Below, one piece after another: positions 1-9,600 of a stretch of DNA of 64,000 nucleotides; position 1 is the stretch's first letter, and every line of letters starts with the position of its first letter. Origin of the DNA: Parietichytrium sp. I65-24A (lineage: Eukaryota > Sar > Bigyra > Thraustochytrida > Thraustochytriidae); NCBI GenBank assembly GCA_012862575.1, contig BLSF01000019.1, forward strand, positions 310,001 through 374,000, read 5' to 3'. Below the pieces are notes generated by a model, which searched no databases, had not been told where the DNA came from, and saw only the letters and a list, made by a program, of their open reading frames with translations. The position numbers were made by a program, and so were the translations under genes.

Positions 1-1267
1 CTGCACCTTTGTCTTGAGCACTTGCCCCGTCGTGCCATTGAAAACATTTTTCGTCCGCTGACTCAGCGACGTTCGACGTATATTAAACATCCCGCTTCAC
101 CGATTGCCCACTCCAGGACGGACGCCGAAGCTGCCTCGAATCGTGCGCCTCGCTAACTGCGCCGGATCCAATCCCCTCCGCGCCTCCAATCTCCACAGTC
201 CTTGCGTTCGCGCTCGCTCGCTCGCCAAAGTGCTTCGCTTCCGACAACAGCGGTCACTCGCGCACTCGCAGTCCGTCAGATACACTATTTCGGACCAAGC
301 TGACCAGACCAACTACCCCTCCCTGCAACGAACAATGCTCTCCTACGAAACACCAATTTTCAACTATCATGTAAATAGTCTCTCTTTCGCGCTCTCTCTT
401 TCGCTCTCTCTTTCGCTCGCACAGCTCCAAAACTCACAGTCAGTTTTTCAGTTTTCACTGTTTTTGTAGTTTTTGTACTGATCGAAATTGAATGAGTGAG
501 CGAGCACTGTAGAGTTCTCTCCTAGCAGCGCTAGCCCCAAGGGCGAAAGAGTGCTTCGCTAGTTCGATTATGTATAAAAGTTAGAGCGAGAGAGAGAAAG
601 AGGGTCTCAGCGTTAGTGTTTGGAATAGTCAAGGTTAGGATCACAAGGTGTGCAGTAAGCAAGTTGGTTGGAGCAATGTAGAAGAAAAATGCGACGAGAT
701 GAGCGCGCAAGCTGAAATTGGGATATATATTCGACTCAGGAGCCTGGGCTGGCGTTGATGGCTCTGACAGTGAGCCACGTACAGTGTGCGCACAGTATCA
801 TGCCGCTCTTTCCGTTGACCTCGAATGGAGCGGGCGGTTTCGCCAACTCAAAAATCGTAGGCACGGGGCTTGCAATGAACATAAGCACCCTGCTAAGATG
901 CGGCGAAATGAGCGAGGGATGGCGGTGCACACCTGAGTAACGTAAGCAGTATTAGTAAATTCGGTAAGCGTGGAGTAAGGAAGGAATTTGGAAGGCGTTG
1001 AAACTCAAAAAGTGCGAGCTGATTGAGACAGGGGAATCGATCTTCAGAAGATTGGCTCGCCCAACACCCGCTTTACCGGGAGAGGGCGTTTCACCCTCGG
1101 TAGCGCCTACACACCGGTGTTTCCAAGTAGAGCATTTCTAGATTGGCCCAGAAGGAGCCATTTTGGTGTTGATTCGTCACCGGTATCCTTTGCGAGCCAA
1201 GCTGAAGAGGCTTCGTGCTAGATTTTTGAGGGGGGGATTCATCATGTTCTTGAGAGCTGTTTTTTAA
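1..1267. other. intergenic, no gene recognised
   Basis: This stretch lies downstream of the minus-strand TTL-like gene and holds no convincing coding region. Open frames at about 100-470 and 720-940 are low-complexity, lack any recognisable domain and have no codon bias. A CT-rich tract built on a CTCTCTTTCG unit lies at about 379-418. Purine-rich sequence follows at 581-605. It could be 3' or 5' flank of a gene beyond the left edge. Confidence 0.6.
379..418. repeat. CTCTCTTTCG-type microsatellite
   Basis: Three imperfect copies of a ten-base pyrimidine-rich unit follow one another. Similar CT/GA tracts occur in most intergenic regions of this window. Confidence 0.7.
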
Positions 1268-4200
1268 TTAACTGTGAAGCGAATCGATCTGCTGGACAAA
1301 TTCCCTGAACCCATTCGAAAGAAAAGCGCCGTCGTGCTTCACAAGAGCTAGTTCGTAGTCGGTCCCTCTCGAGATCTCCGTCCAGTTGAAAGCGCTTGGC
1401 GGAGGTTTAAGAGTTCCAAACTCGCTCACCCACCCGGACAACACTATGTGCAAGGTGTCAGAGACGGTTCGTTGGCAGACAGAGTGCTCCATCTTTTGGT
1501 GACCTTCCAGAGCGGGCCCGGAATTTATCTCTAAGAGCTTTAGAGAAAAGTCTTCTAACACGATAAAGTCAAACCCGAAAACTTCAAAGGAATCTAAAGT
1601 TGGAAAGAAGTCCTTCTTCTCACCGTGCTCCAACACTGTATCAAAGACCGTCTTCACGCCAAGTACGAGATTTTCAAAAATCTTTTTCGCGGCATCCGTT
1701 CTCTTTGCCATTGCGGCATCCAGAAACTCCTCCAAGTCTTCTAGAGTTCGTTGATTTAATTTTGAGTCAAATCGTGGGTGAGTGCTTTGCTGGACGTGGT
1801 TGGAAATGTGAACATATCGATTGCTCCAATCGTCTTCTACAAACGGCTCACAACACACATGGAGCACACACGCGCGGTGTACGAACACAGCCAGCCTTCC
1901 GACGCAAAGAACATTGCAGCGAACATGAAATTTGCGTCCCTCAAAGAGCAAAAGTGGACGGGCGTAAGCTTGCAATAGCCATTTCTCTCCGCGCTCGAGA
2001 TTCAAACTTATTTTTTCGTCGTCCGATCCTTCTGAACTCAGCTCCAAAATGAAATCATCTACGTTTCCCCCGTTGAGAAATGCCAGCTTCGTGGCGTTGT
2101 TGCTCCTGGAACCTTTGAGTACCCAGCATCTGTTGAGATTCGCGTCGATGATGGATTTGAGCTTGTTGCGCAAGGCGGCATTCCCAAGGAACGCGTGGAA
2201 CTCGCACAAAAGAGAGCACGCTTGATCTCGTGAGAGAAGCTCCATCACTCGGGCTTTGTCAACAAGCCCATTCCTCGCATAGTAGGACGACAAAAGTATT
2301 TTTTGACTGTGGCAGCGGTCCCAATTCAGTTTAGAATAGGGGCTCCACTGAATAACGCATCTGGGATTAGTGGACACTGCTGGACTCATGTTGCGTGATT
2401 TAAAGCCCGCCAAAATCTCTTGCTGGGTCCCTTTTACGGGGCAGCTGCACGAGAATCCCAGCGAGCCACGCGAAAATTCCCCATCCGTTGAACTCCTCGA
2501 TCGACGACTTTCAGACTTACGTTTCGAATTTTCCTTTGGCTCCTCACTTTCTTCAGTTGCGAGATCAACAGATTTCGTCTCCGGTTGTTTGAGCTCTTTG
2601 CCTTTGTAATAATTTTCTCTCATGAAGGCGATAAGGTTCTGAGCTTGGCGCTTGCTGTATTCGACTTGGCGAAACAAGCTCTTTTCTGGCAACGTCCTTA
2701 TGAGACGCTGGCACGCATCAATCACATCCTTCGGGGGTACATCAATGTCGGTCACCAGGTTCACAATGGCGTGGCGTAAGTTGGATACCGAGTCTCGTAC
2801 GCACGGCCGAAAAGTAGCAGTTTTCTCCAGCTCTGAGACCATTCGGGCTGCGACGTTGAGCATGATCGTTCGAGCTTGACCAGCCAAGAGCAACGGAAAA
2901 ATCGTGGTGGTCCTCGTTACCGCGTACTGCGCGACTGCCACACTGTCCAAGCAGACTCCAAAGAATCCATAGCCACCCATAGCGAGTGAGCTTTCATTGG
3001 CTGCAACGTTAGAAATGACAGACACGATGGACGCACAGCGCACGAGGTCGAGTTGGCGCTCCTCGTTCCAGTCCTTCTCAAAGTATTTTTCGTGCCACCT
3101 CTCATATCCCACATGCCAAGCCCAGTTGCGCCAGATGTAGGGATGCCAGCCAGTGAATGATCCGATGTTCTGGTAGCACTCGACAGCAGCTCCTGAGTCA
3201 GAACGAAAGAGCGGGCCGTGTATGATGACAGGAATGCCAGCGTGGCTCATAGGAATCACAATGTCGCTGCCATCCGTCGCCGTGAAACCTGTTCGCATTG
3301 GCACGGCGAGAGGGATATGGTAGATTTGTCCATCGAGGTCTTTAGCATTCATGCTTTTGGAGAACGATGTTAGCAAAGTGCGAATTCCCACTCGCACGCG
3401 GTAGTCAGGATCCCTCATGAAGGTTTCGACCATCTCATCGACAGTGGCCACAGTGTGCGATCCTGATTTTGTGTGAATGACAACCTTGAACTGCGCTTCT
3501 TTGTCTTCCTCCTTGTCCTTGTCTGCGAGCCACAGCAGGTTGGCGTTCAGCCGATTGAAAATGACGCTAAGGGCCCGAGACTCGGCCTGAGCTTCGTGTG
3601 ATTCTCTGTAACCCAACTCTGGGGAACCCCAATTTAGGCCTGGCAAAAACTGTTCATGAATCGGACTCGAGTGCTGGAAATCAATAGGAGAGGAACGGAC
3701 TCCCTCGAGCAGAGCGTCCACGAGCGGACGAAAGTGGACGTCCATATCAAACAAGGCGGGCATCTTTGTCTCGTCAAAGTACTCTTTCCACTCGAGTCCG
3801 TCCACCCCGTTTAGCATGTCTTCGGCAGGGTCATACCTGTCCTCACTCAATTTTTGCGCCGTCTTGTGAACCGTCATTGAAATAGCGCTGATTGTGACCG
3901 GAGATATCAGGTTTTTGAGCACGCCCTGAGCGACGTTAAAGTAGAACGGGTCGACGGACACATCCGACGACTTGAATTTGGGCAGTCTTCCAAGAATTGG
4001 TAACGCCATTTCCATGCCGACTTCTTGCATAGCTGTGACTGCTACTCGCCGGAAGTTGACTCCACCGGGCACGTGCAAAGAATTGAAGTATTCGTGAAGA
4101 GAAACGAATTTCGCGAGTCCAGCGCTCTCCACCTTCGCCACCTCTTTTGGATCCAACTTGAGAAAATCTGCCCAAGTCTTGGCAGTTTCATCAAGCCCAT

Positions 4201-4837
4201 AGAACGTCTCTTCGTCTTCCTGTCCTTCGTTTTCCTCTTCCCCTTCTTCCCCTGCCTTTGCATCCTCGCGCCCTCCGCCGACACCTGAGGGTGCACCTTG
4301 GTCCTGCACAGGTCTTTTCTCATCTCCCCGTTTGCCACTTCTGAGCTTGCTTCTTTTGATCACGATCAGCTCCTTCTTTCTCACCTTATCCGCGTTTGCC
4401 CTCCACCACCACACGCCGCCGAGCGCCAGCATTGACGTCAGCACAACCACTCTGCCAAACACCGCCAATGGATCGCTGCCAAGCACCACCCTTGTCGCTC
4501 GCCCCACCGCGCGGCTCCAGAGCGCGTTGTGCCCATCTCCGTGCCGAGTCATTCTCAGAAAGGCCGCCGCTTCTCCTGTTCCTTTTGCTTGTGCGCAGAT
4601 CCTCTCGCCGCGGCTACCTTTGGCAATTTCCTTTCGCCTCCCGCTTTGCAGTCTTTGAACGACAGTGTCGCGAGTGTTCGCCACTCTTCGGGTGAGTTGG
4701 AAGAGTTGGATATCGTCTTGTGAAGTTTGGATTGCTTTCGGAACTACGGCAAGTGAAGCACTGGAGAGAGATACTTTGATGGCTAGGAAAGGGAACTCGT
4801 TGCGATCGGCAGAGGACCCGCAGAGAAAGATGGCCAT
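1268..4837 (-). CDS. membrane-anchored protein with C-terminal tubulin-tyrosine-ligase-like (ATP-grasp) domain
   Basis: One uninterrupted frame of 1189 codons. The last third (about residues 826-1130) resembles the TTL/TTLL family, ATP-grasp enzymes that ligate amino acids to tubulin or other proteins. Visible family features are a KFHVR segment, a segment reading VFGFDFIVLEDFSLKLLEINSGP that matches the family's metal/ATP-binding 'FGxDxxx-(hydrophobic)-EIN' block, and a central YVHISN. The first part has a hydrophobic segment (about residues 125-145, ending in three Trp), then basic and very acidic stretches (GEEGEEENEGQEDEE), then a roughly 600-residue region I do not recognise, rich in aromatic and hydrophobic blocks. 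A Ser/Arg/Lys-rich linker joins the halves. The initiator could be 4837 or, more likely, the ATG at 4552 (residue 96), just ahead of the membrane segment. Substrate is unknown: tubulin is the family default but not shown. It is tandem with thioredoxin reductase, 126 bp away. Confidence 0.7.
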   Translation of the reverse strand: MAIFLCGSSADRNEFPFLAIKVSLSSASLAVVPKAIQTSQDDIQLFQLTRRVANTRDTVVQRLQSGRRKEIAKGSRGERICAQAKGTGEAAAFLRMTRHGDGHNALWSRAVGRATRVVLGSDPLAVFGRVVVLTSMLALGGVWWWRANADKVRKKELIVIKRSKLRSGKRGDEKRPVQDQGAPSGVGGGREDAKAGEEGEEENEGQEDEETFYGLDETAKTWADFLKLDPKEVAKVESAGLAKFVSLHEYFNSLHVPGGVNFRRVAVTAMQEVGMEMALPILGRLPKFKSSDVSVDPFYFNVAQGVLKNLISPVTISAISMTVHKTAQKLSEDRYDPAEDMLNGVDGLEWKEYFDETKMPALFDMDVHFRPLVDALLEGVRSSPIDFQHSSPIHEQFLPGLNWGSPELGYRESHEAQAESRALSVIFNRLNANLLWLADKDKEEDKEAQFKVVIHTKSGSHTVATVDEMVETFMRDPDYRVRVGIRTLLTSFSKSMNAKDLDGQIYHIPLAVPMRTGFTATDGSDIVIPMSHAGIPVIIHGPLFRSDSGAAVECYQNIGSFTGWHPYIWRNWAWHVGYERWHEKYFEKDWNEERQLDLVRCASIVSVISNVAANESSLAMGGYGFFGVCLDSVAVAQYAVTRTTTIFPLLLAGQARTIMLNVAARMVSELEKTATFRPCVRDSVSNLRHAIVNLVTDIDVPPKDVIDACQRLIRTLPEKSLFRQVEYSKRQAQNLIAFMRENYYKGKELKQPETKSVDLATEESEEPKENSKRKSESRRSRSSTDGEFSRGSLGFSCSCPVKGTQQEILAGFKSRNMSPAVSTNPRCVIQWSPYSKLNWDRCHSQKILLSSYYARNGLVDKARVMELLSRDQACSLLCEFHAFLGNAALRNKLKSIIDANLNRCWVLKGSRSNNATKLAFLNGGNVDDFILELSSEGSDDEKISLNLERGEKWLLQAYARPLLLFEGRKFHVRCNVLCVGRLAVFVHRACVLHVCCEPFVEDDWSNRYVHISNHVQQSTHPRFDSKLNQRTLEDLEEFLDAAMAKRTDAAKKIFENLVLGVKTVFDTVLEHGEKKDFFPTLDSFEVFGFDFIVLEDFSLKLLEINSGPALEGHQKMEHSVCQRTVSDTLHIVLSGWVSEFGTLKPPPSAFNWTEISRGTDYELALVKHDGAFLSNGFREFVQQIDSLHS

Positions 4838-4963
4838 TGAGTGGGAGGAAAGACAATTAATATAAGGTTGATATGGTTGGACATGATGCGACGGATGATC
4901 AACAAGCGCTGTGCCGGGTTCAAGACAGCGTAATAGAGAGCCGAGAGGGCAGGCGCGTTGCAG

Positions 4964-6676
4964 CTAGCCGCAGCGGCCACCACCGCAACCTCCTGACTGC
5001 ACGTAGTCTTCCCCAGAAGAGCGGGTAACCGAGAGCCCGACAAGGGCTTCTGCATCGGTCGGGTGAATTCCAATGATTTTAGAATCGAAGTCTTTCTTTG
5101 TTGCGCCGAGATTTACAGCAAGCGCAAAGCCTTGTATGACCTCACCAGCATTAGGGCCTACAAAGTGCAGGCCAATGACGCGCTCTCCTGCATTTTTCAA
5201 ACAGACCAGTTTCGCGAAGCACTGGTACGGGTACTCCTCTCCTGAGGCAAGCTCGCGGTGTGTAGCGGACGGGACGAGGGATTGCCACTCCATCAAATAC
5301 GTCTCGACGTTCTCTTCCCCAAAAAGTTCTATGGCGCTTGCTTCTCCGAACCCAACTCTACCGTACTCGCCAGCAGAGAACACGGTACTCGGGATCATGA
5401 ATGACGCATAGTTGTTGCTCGAAGTGACCGGCGCGGGCTCTAATAGCTTTGCGCTCTCCCAGGCCTTTTCTCCACAAAGTTGGTTCGCAAGTATTTCTCC
5501 CTGCCGGATGGCCACTGGCGTCAGCTCCGGAGATCCTGCATCTGCGGCATCCCCGATGGCGTAAACGCCAGGGAGGTTCGTCTCGAAATTATCGGTGACC
5601 ACAATCTTGCCGCTCCTGTTGATGTCAACGCCAACTTCCGCGAGTCCAAGCCCGGCGAGATAAGGTTTTCTACCAGTTCCAAACATGACTGTATCGAATT
5701 GACGTTCATCCAACACCCCAGTCCGATCCAGGTCTTCGAGCGTTACTGCATATCCTACTCCACTGGAATGAGGGGCAATCTTCACAGGCCGGGTCCTCAT
5801 CGCAATGTCCACTCCCTCCGCGCGCATGACCTGCGCAATTTTCTCGGCGCACTGCTGATCAAACTCTTTGCCTCGAAGCATGATCGAGCGCACACTTTGA
5901 GTGACCGGATAGCCCAGAGCTGATAGGAAGGACGCAATCTCCGTAGCCACATAGCCACCCCCTACACAAAGTGTTCTTCCGGGTGCGCGAGGAAGCGAAA
6001 AGATGTCATCCGAAGTGATCCCATACTCTGACGCTCCCTCACACTGATCATCTGAGGGCAAAACCGGCCGCCCACCAACAGCAAGAATGATGCCTTTGCG
6101 CGCAGATTGTGACCATGAGCCCATTCCAAAACTATCCTCACAGGACACCGCCAACTCACTTGGACTCTCGAGCTTGCCCTTCGCTCTGACCAACTTGACT
6201 CCAGGCCGGAGACCTGACGCATATGAGAAGTTGAGTGACTTGATGAAGTCTTGAACTGTCTGAACCATTTTGCCCCAATCATGGGGCGCACTCGACTGCT
6301 GCTTCCCGAGGCCAAAGGCTTCGGCGTCATGCGCCATTCTCGTCTTGAGCAGAGCTGCTTCGTGCATCAGTTTCTTTGGAATACAGCCGACATTAACGCA
6401 CGTACCGCCAAACCCCCAGGTGGTTTCCCGCGCGGAGGGATCCACATGGTCCATCAGAACCACTTGCTGCCCGAGCTCAGCGAGCCGGTTCGCGCACGCG
6501 ATTCCTCCGGAGCCCCCGCCGATCACGATGTAGTCACAGGGCTCATGTTTCTCAGTCTCCTTGCCGCCAAGCAGCTGTCCGAGGTCCAGTCCACTCACCA
6601 GCCCGCCGCTTAGCTTGCGTTTCCGCAGCTTGAATGCTTGCAGCCTCCTTCCAAGGCTCTTCGAGGCGCACTGCAT
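4964..6676 (-). CDS. high-Mr thioredoxin reductase with GCGGGRCG C-terminal redox tail
   Basis: Homodimeric FAD flavoenzyme of the glutathione-reductase family that passes electrons from NADPH to thioredoxin. The 570-residue protein shows the N-terminal FAD motif GGGSGG, the redox-active disulfide CVNVGC (Cys93, Cys98), a second nucleotide-binding GGGYVATE motif, the ATG-type 'YAIGDA' FAD segment and the interface HPTDAE catalytic His/Glu. The C-terminus ends GCGGGRCG (Cys564 and Cys569), a second redox pair of the spacing known from Plasmodium thioredoxin reductase. It replaces the Gly-Cys-Sec-Gly of mammals or the Cys-Cys of insects, and separates this protein from plain glutathione reductase. 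The start is set at the first ATG, since the open frame continues upstream only through a (GAAAGT)n microsatellite. The basic N-terminus (KSLGRRLQAFKLRKRKLSG) could be a mitochondrial targeting sequence. It is divergent from the dihydroxy-acid dehydratase gene. Confidence 0.93.
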   Translation of the reverse strand: MQCASKSLGRRLQAFKLRKRKLSGGLVSGLDLGQLLGGKETEKHEPCDYIVIGGGSGGIACANRLAELGQQVVLMDHVDPSARETTWGFGGTCVNVGCIPKKLMHEAALLKTRMAHDAEAFGLGKQQSSAPHDWGKMVQTVQDFIKSLNFSYASGLRPGVKLVRAKGKLESPSELAVSCEDSFGMGSWSQSARKGIILAVGGRPVLPSDDQCEGASEYGITSDDIFSLPRAPGRTLCVGGGYVATEIASFLSALGYPVTQSVRSIMLRGKEFDQQCAEKIAQVMRAEGVDIAMRTRPVKIAPHSSGVGYAVTLEDLDRTGVLDERQFDTVMFGTGRKPYLAGLGLAEVGVDINRSGKIVVTDNFETNLPGVYAIGDAADAGSPELTPVAIRQGEILANQLCGEKAWESAKLLEPAPVTSSNNYASFMIPSTVFSAGEYGRVGFGEASAIELFGEENVETYLMEWQSLVPSATHRELASGEEYPYQCFAKLVCLKNAGERVIGLHFVGPNAGEVIQGFALAVNLGATKKDFDSKIIGIHPTDAEALVGLSVTRSSGEDYVQSGGCGGGRCG

Positions 6677-6692
6677 CTTGCTCTTCGCTGCC

Positions 6693-6696
6693 ACTT

Positions 6697-6745
<49 letters not shown>

Positions 6746-6746
6746 C
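6693..6746. repeat. (ACTTTC)9 hexanucleotide microsatellite
   Basis: Nine perfect copies of ACTTTC end 16 bp upstream of the reductase ATG. They read GAAAGT on the coding strand. Since the unit is six bases, length changes never shift frame, and the tract is open (Lys-Val) in the reductase frame. Confidence 0.95.
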
Positions 6747-7258
6747 CCTGTCGAGATCGAACCGCTGTTGCGTGATGCGGCTTATTCGGAGCGGGCAATT
6801 AGGGCAATTTGTCCCGTCTAAAAATTTGCCTGATTTCCGCATATTTCCGCCGAAAACAATAATGTTCGTTTTGTTCACCACCAGAGAACGGCTCACTTGT
6901 TCGCTAGTCCTCTTGACATCTGTCATAATAGCCCTTCCTTCAGGAGCGCCACTACAGCCACTACCCACTACATTTCTCGTCTGTCGTTGCACTCATTCAG
7001 TAGAAACGCTTACCGCGCCACCGTACTGCTCTTACTCGCCCCTCTCACGCCACACCAAGTTATCTGCCCTCCCTTTCGCAAAGATAGCTTTGATCATTAA
7101 GGTTTATGGTAGCTACCACTACGTGTCGTTTGCTCGGAGACCTGACCAACCTGACCTGAGAGACACAGAGAGAATCAGTGAGATACACAGAGAGAGAGAG
7201 AGTTGGCGACATGGAAGTGGGTCAAGTGGCGACTTTGTGAGAGAAGAGAGAGAACAGT

Positions 7259-7270
7259 GTACTCGAGTAC
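7259..7270. promoter_or_regulatory. GTACTCGAGTAC palindrome, copy 1
   Basis: Perfect 12-bp palindrome 146 bp upstream of the dehydratase ATG. Identical copies lie at 13971 and 54109, all intergenic. A regulatory role is inferred from repetition and placement only. Confidence 0.5.
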
Positions 7271-7415
7271 CCTGCGCTAAAGTTGGACTTTTGGGTGTGA
7301 TTGCGCGAGAGAGAGTGTGCCGCGTGAGGAAAGTGAGAGAGGCAAGGCGCTGAAAGAGAGTGGGCAGCGCACGTAATTGGAGGGTGATCGTGTTGCGTTG
7401 AGGGAAGGACAAGGC

Positions 7416-9259
7416 ATGATGATGCAGGCGGTTGGAAAGTCGAGCCTGAGGAGCTCTGCGCCGGCAGCCCAGAATGCGGTGGGACCAGCGGTGTCGAGGT
7501 GGTTTTCAACGGAAGATAAGAAGCTGAACAAGACGAGCTCCAATATCACGGAGCCAAAGTCGCAGGGTGCCTCACAAGCCATGTTGTACGCGACCGGACT
7601 CAATGAGAAATCGCTCAAGCTCCCGCAGGTGGGAATCTGCTCAATGTGGTGGACCGGCAATCCGTGCAACATGCACCTCTTGGACTTTAACCATCTAGTG
7701 AAGCAAAGCGTGGTAGACGCTGGCCTTGTAGGCATGCAGTTTAACACCATTGGAGTTTCGGACGGTATTTCGATGGGAACTACTGGTATGAGATACTCGC
7801 TGCAGTCCCGCGACCTCATCGCTGATTCAATCGAGTCCGTCATGAGCGCACAGTGGTATGACGCAAATATCTCTATCCCTGGGTGCGACAAAAACATGCC
7901 TGGCGCGCTCATCGCAATGGGCCGCGTGAACCGTCCATCGGTCATGATTTATGGAGGGTCGATCCGAGCTGGCTATGTAAGTAAATACCTTGACGCGTTT
8001 TTGAGTGACAGATGATTCTGCTAACAGCGAATGGAGAACAGAGCAAATCGGGCAAGAAGTGCGACATTGTGAGCGCCTTCCAGGCATACGGCGAGTACAT
8101 TTCCGGAAAAATCGATGAGACCGAGCGCGCGGATATCATCCGCCATTCTTGCCCAGGAGCGGGAGCGTGCGGTGGCATGTACACTGCGAACACCATGGCT
8201 TCGGCCATCGAGGCTATGGGAATGGCCATGCCATACAGTTCCTGCGCGCCAGCTACCTCGCAGCAAAAGCTGGACGAGTGTAAGAACATTGGTAAGGTCG
8301 TCAAAAACCTCCTGGAAATAGACCTGAAGCCTCGTGACATCATGACCCGAAAGGCGTTCGAGAATGCGATTGTTATGGTCATGGCAACTGGTGGTAGCAC
8401 AAACGCAGTTTTGCATCTCATCGCAATGGCTCGCGCTGTTGACGTTGATCTCAACCTGGACGACTTCCAGAAGATCTCAGATCGCGTTCCTTTCATTGCT
8501 GACCTCAAGCCAAGTGGAGCCTACGTCATGAATGACCTCCACGATGTTGGAGGCACTCCAGCTGTGCTCAAGTATCTCCTAGAGAAGGGTCTCATCCATG
8601 GGGACTGTATGACTGTCACCGGCAAGACCATGAAGGAGAATTTGGACGCTCTTCCAGGTCTGCAGGAAGGTCAGAAGGTCATCTATCCACTGGAGACTCC
8701 AATCAAGTCCAGCGGACATCTTAACATTTTATACGGAAACCTTGCCCCAGAGGGCTCTGTCGCCAAGATTACAGGCAAGGAGGGCATGAAATTCAAAGGA
8801 AAGGCAATTTGTTTTGACAACGAGCAAGACATGCTCCGCGGACTGGAGAAGGGCGAGATCACCAAGGGCCACGTCGTCATCATCCGTTATGAAGGGCCAA
8901 AGGGCGGTCCTGGTCTTCCAGAGATGCTTACCCCTACTTCGGCAATCATGGGCGCAGGACTCGGGCAGCACGTTGCTATGATCACAGATGGCCGCTTTTC
9001 CGGAGGCAGCCACGGTTTCGTGATCGGCCACGTTACTCCAGAGGCGCAAGTCGGTGGCCCGATCGCGCTCGTCAAAAACGGCGACGAAATCAACATCGAT
9101 GTTGACGCCAACCGCATGGACGTGCTCATCTCGGACGAGGAAATGGCCGCTCGCAAGAAGGCATTCGTTGCCCCTCCTCTCAAGGTCAAGAAGGGTACCT
9201 TGTACAGATATATTCAGACTGTCAAGACTGCCTCCCAGGGCTGTGTCACAGATGAATAG
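7416..9259 (+). CDS. ILVD: dihydroxy-acid dehydratase, mitochondrial-type
   Basis: Converts 2,3-dihydroxy-isovalerate and dihydroxy-methylvalerate to the 2-keto acids in valine and isoleucine synthesis, so the organism probably makes its own branched-chain amino acids. Two exons, 7416-7976 and 8042-9259, give 592 residues. Cluster-binding cysteines are visible in GNPCNMH (Cys84), GCDKNMPG (Cys157) and CPGAGACGG (Cys230, with Cys224 beside it); the '[12 protein letters not shown]' and '[10 protein letters not shown]' blocks are classic. The start is the ATG of a run of three; an upstream open stretch is leader. The first 45 residues are rich in Ser, Ala and Arg and contain SRWFS, a typical mitochondrial presequence cleavage region. 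The purine-rich leader carries a palindrome shared with two other intergenic regions. Confidence 0.97.
7977..8041 (+). other. ILVD: 65-bp intron in dihydroxy-acid dehydratase
   Basis: GTAAGT donor follows the codon for the Tyr of IRAGY; the AG acceptor precedes SKSGKK. The phase is 0. A CTAAC branch-point-like motif lies about 20 nt before the acceptor. Splicing restores the conserved '[21 protein letters not shown]' region without a gap. Confidence 0.93.
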
Positions 9260-9600
9260 ATGAACTCTGAACTCATTTCCCTTGAAAGTCTCTTACTTTT
9301 TTTTTTAAAGAAATGTAGAAATGTATTTTCTAGGTCGCCGTACTCGAATGCTCTTTCTTTCTTTTTTCTTTTTTTTTTTCTTAAATCATAAACTGCCTTT
9401 CCATCCCCGTCCACGAGCGTCTCCGCCTTGCGGAACCGCGTCATTGCCGGTGCACATTGTTGTTTGGTATCCGTGTGAACGTGTTGTGCTACCACAGAGG
9501 CTAGTATTACAAATCTGGGAGAGCTCATGAGAAGGATATGGGTTTGCGGTGTTTTGTGCAGAGACAGTCTTGCGCCAGGGAACGAGTGATTGACCCACCT
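9260..9600. other. short intergenic with poly-T tracts
   Basis: About 340 bp between the dehydratase stop and the preferred JmjC start. T-rich runs lie at about 9297-9306 and 9358-9380, which may be 3' end signals of the dehydratase transcript. No gene is seen. Confidence 0.5.

Larger units (their letters stand above)
6677..7415. promoter_or_regulatory. bidirectional intergenic region between thioredoxin reductase and dihydroxy-acid dehydratase
   Basis: Both neighbours are transcribed outwards, so this 0.74 kb must hold both promoters and leaders. It contains the (ACTTTC)9 repeat next to the reductase start, GA-rich tracts at about 7159-7200 and 7240-7256 upstream of the dehydratase, and a perfect palindrome GTACTCGAGTAC at 7259-7270. 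No TATA box is obvious. Confidence 0.6.

Noticed and set aside
104-469. Open frame of 121 codons on plus near the left edge
   Set aside because: Runs through a CT microsatellite, Ser/Leu low-complexity at the end and no domain.
1075-1105. Possible RNA hairpin (TACC..GAGGG / CCCTC..GGTA)
   Set aside because: Stem is short with unpaired bases and has no match to a known RNA.
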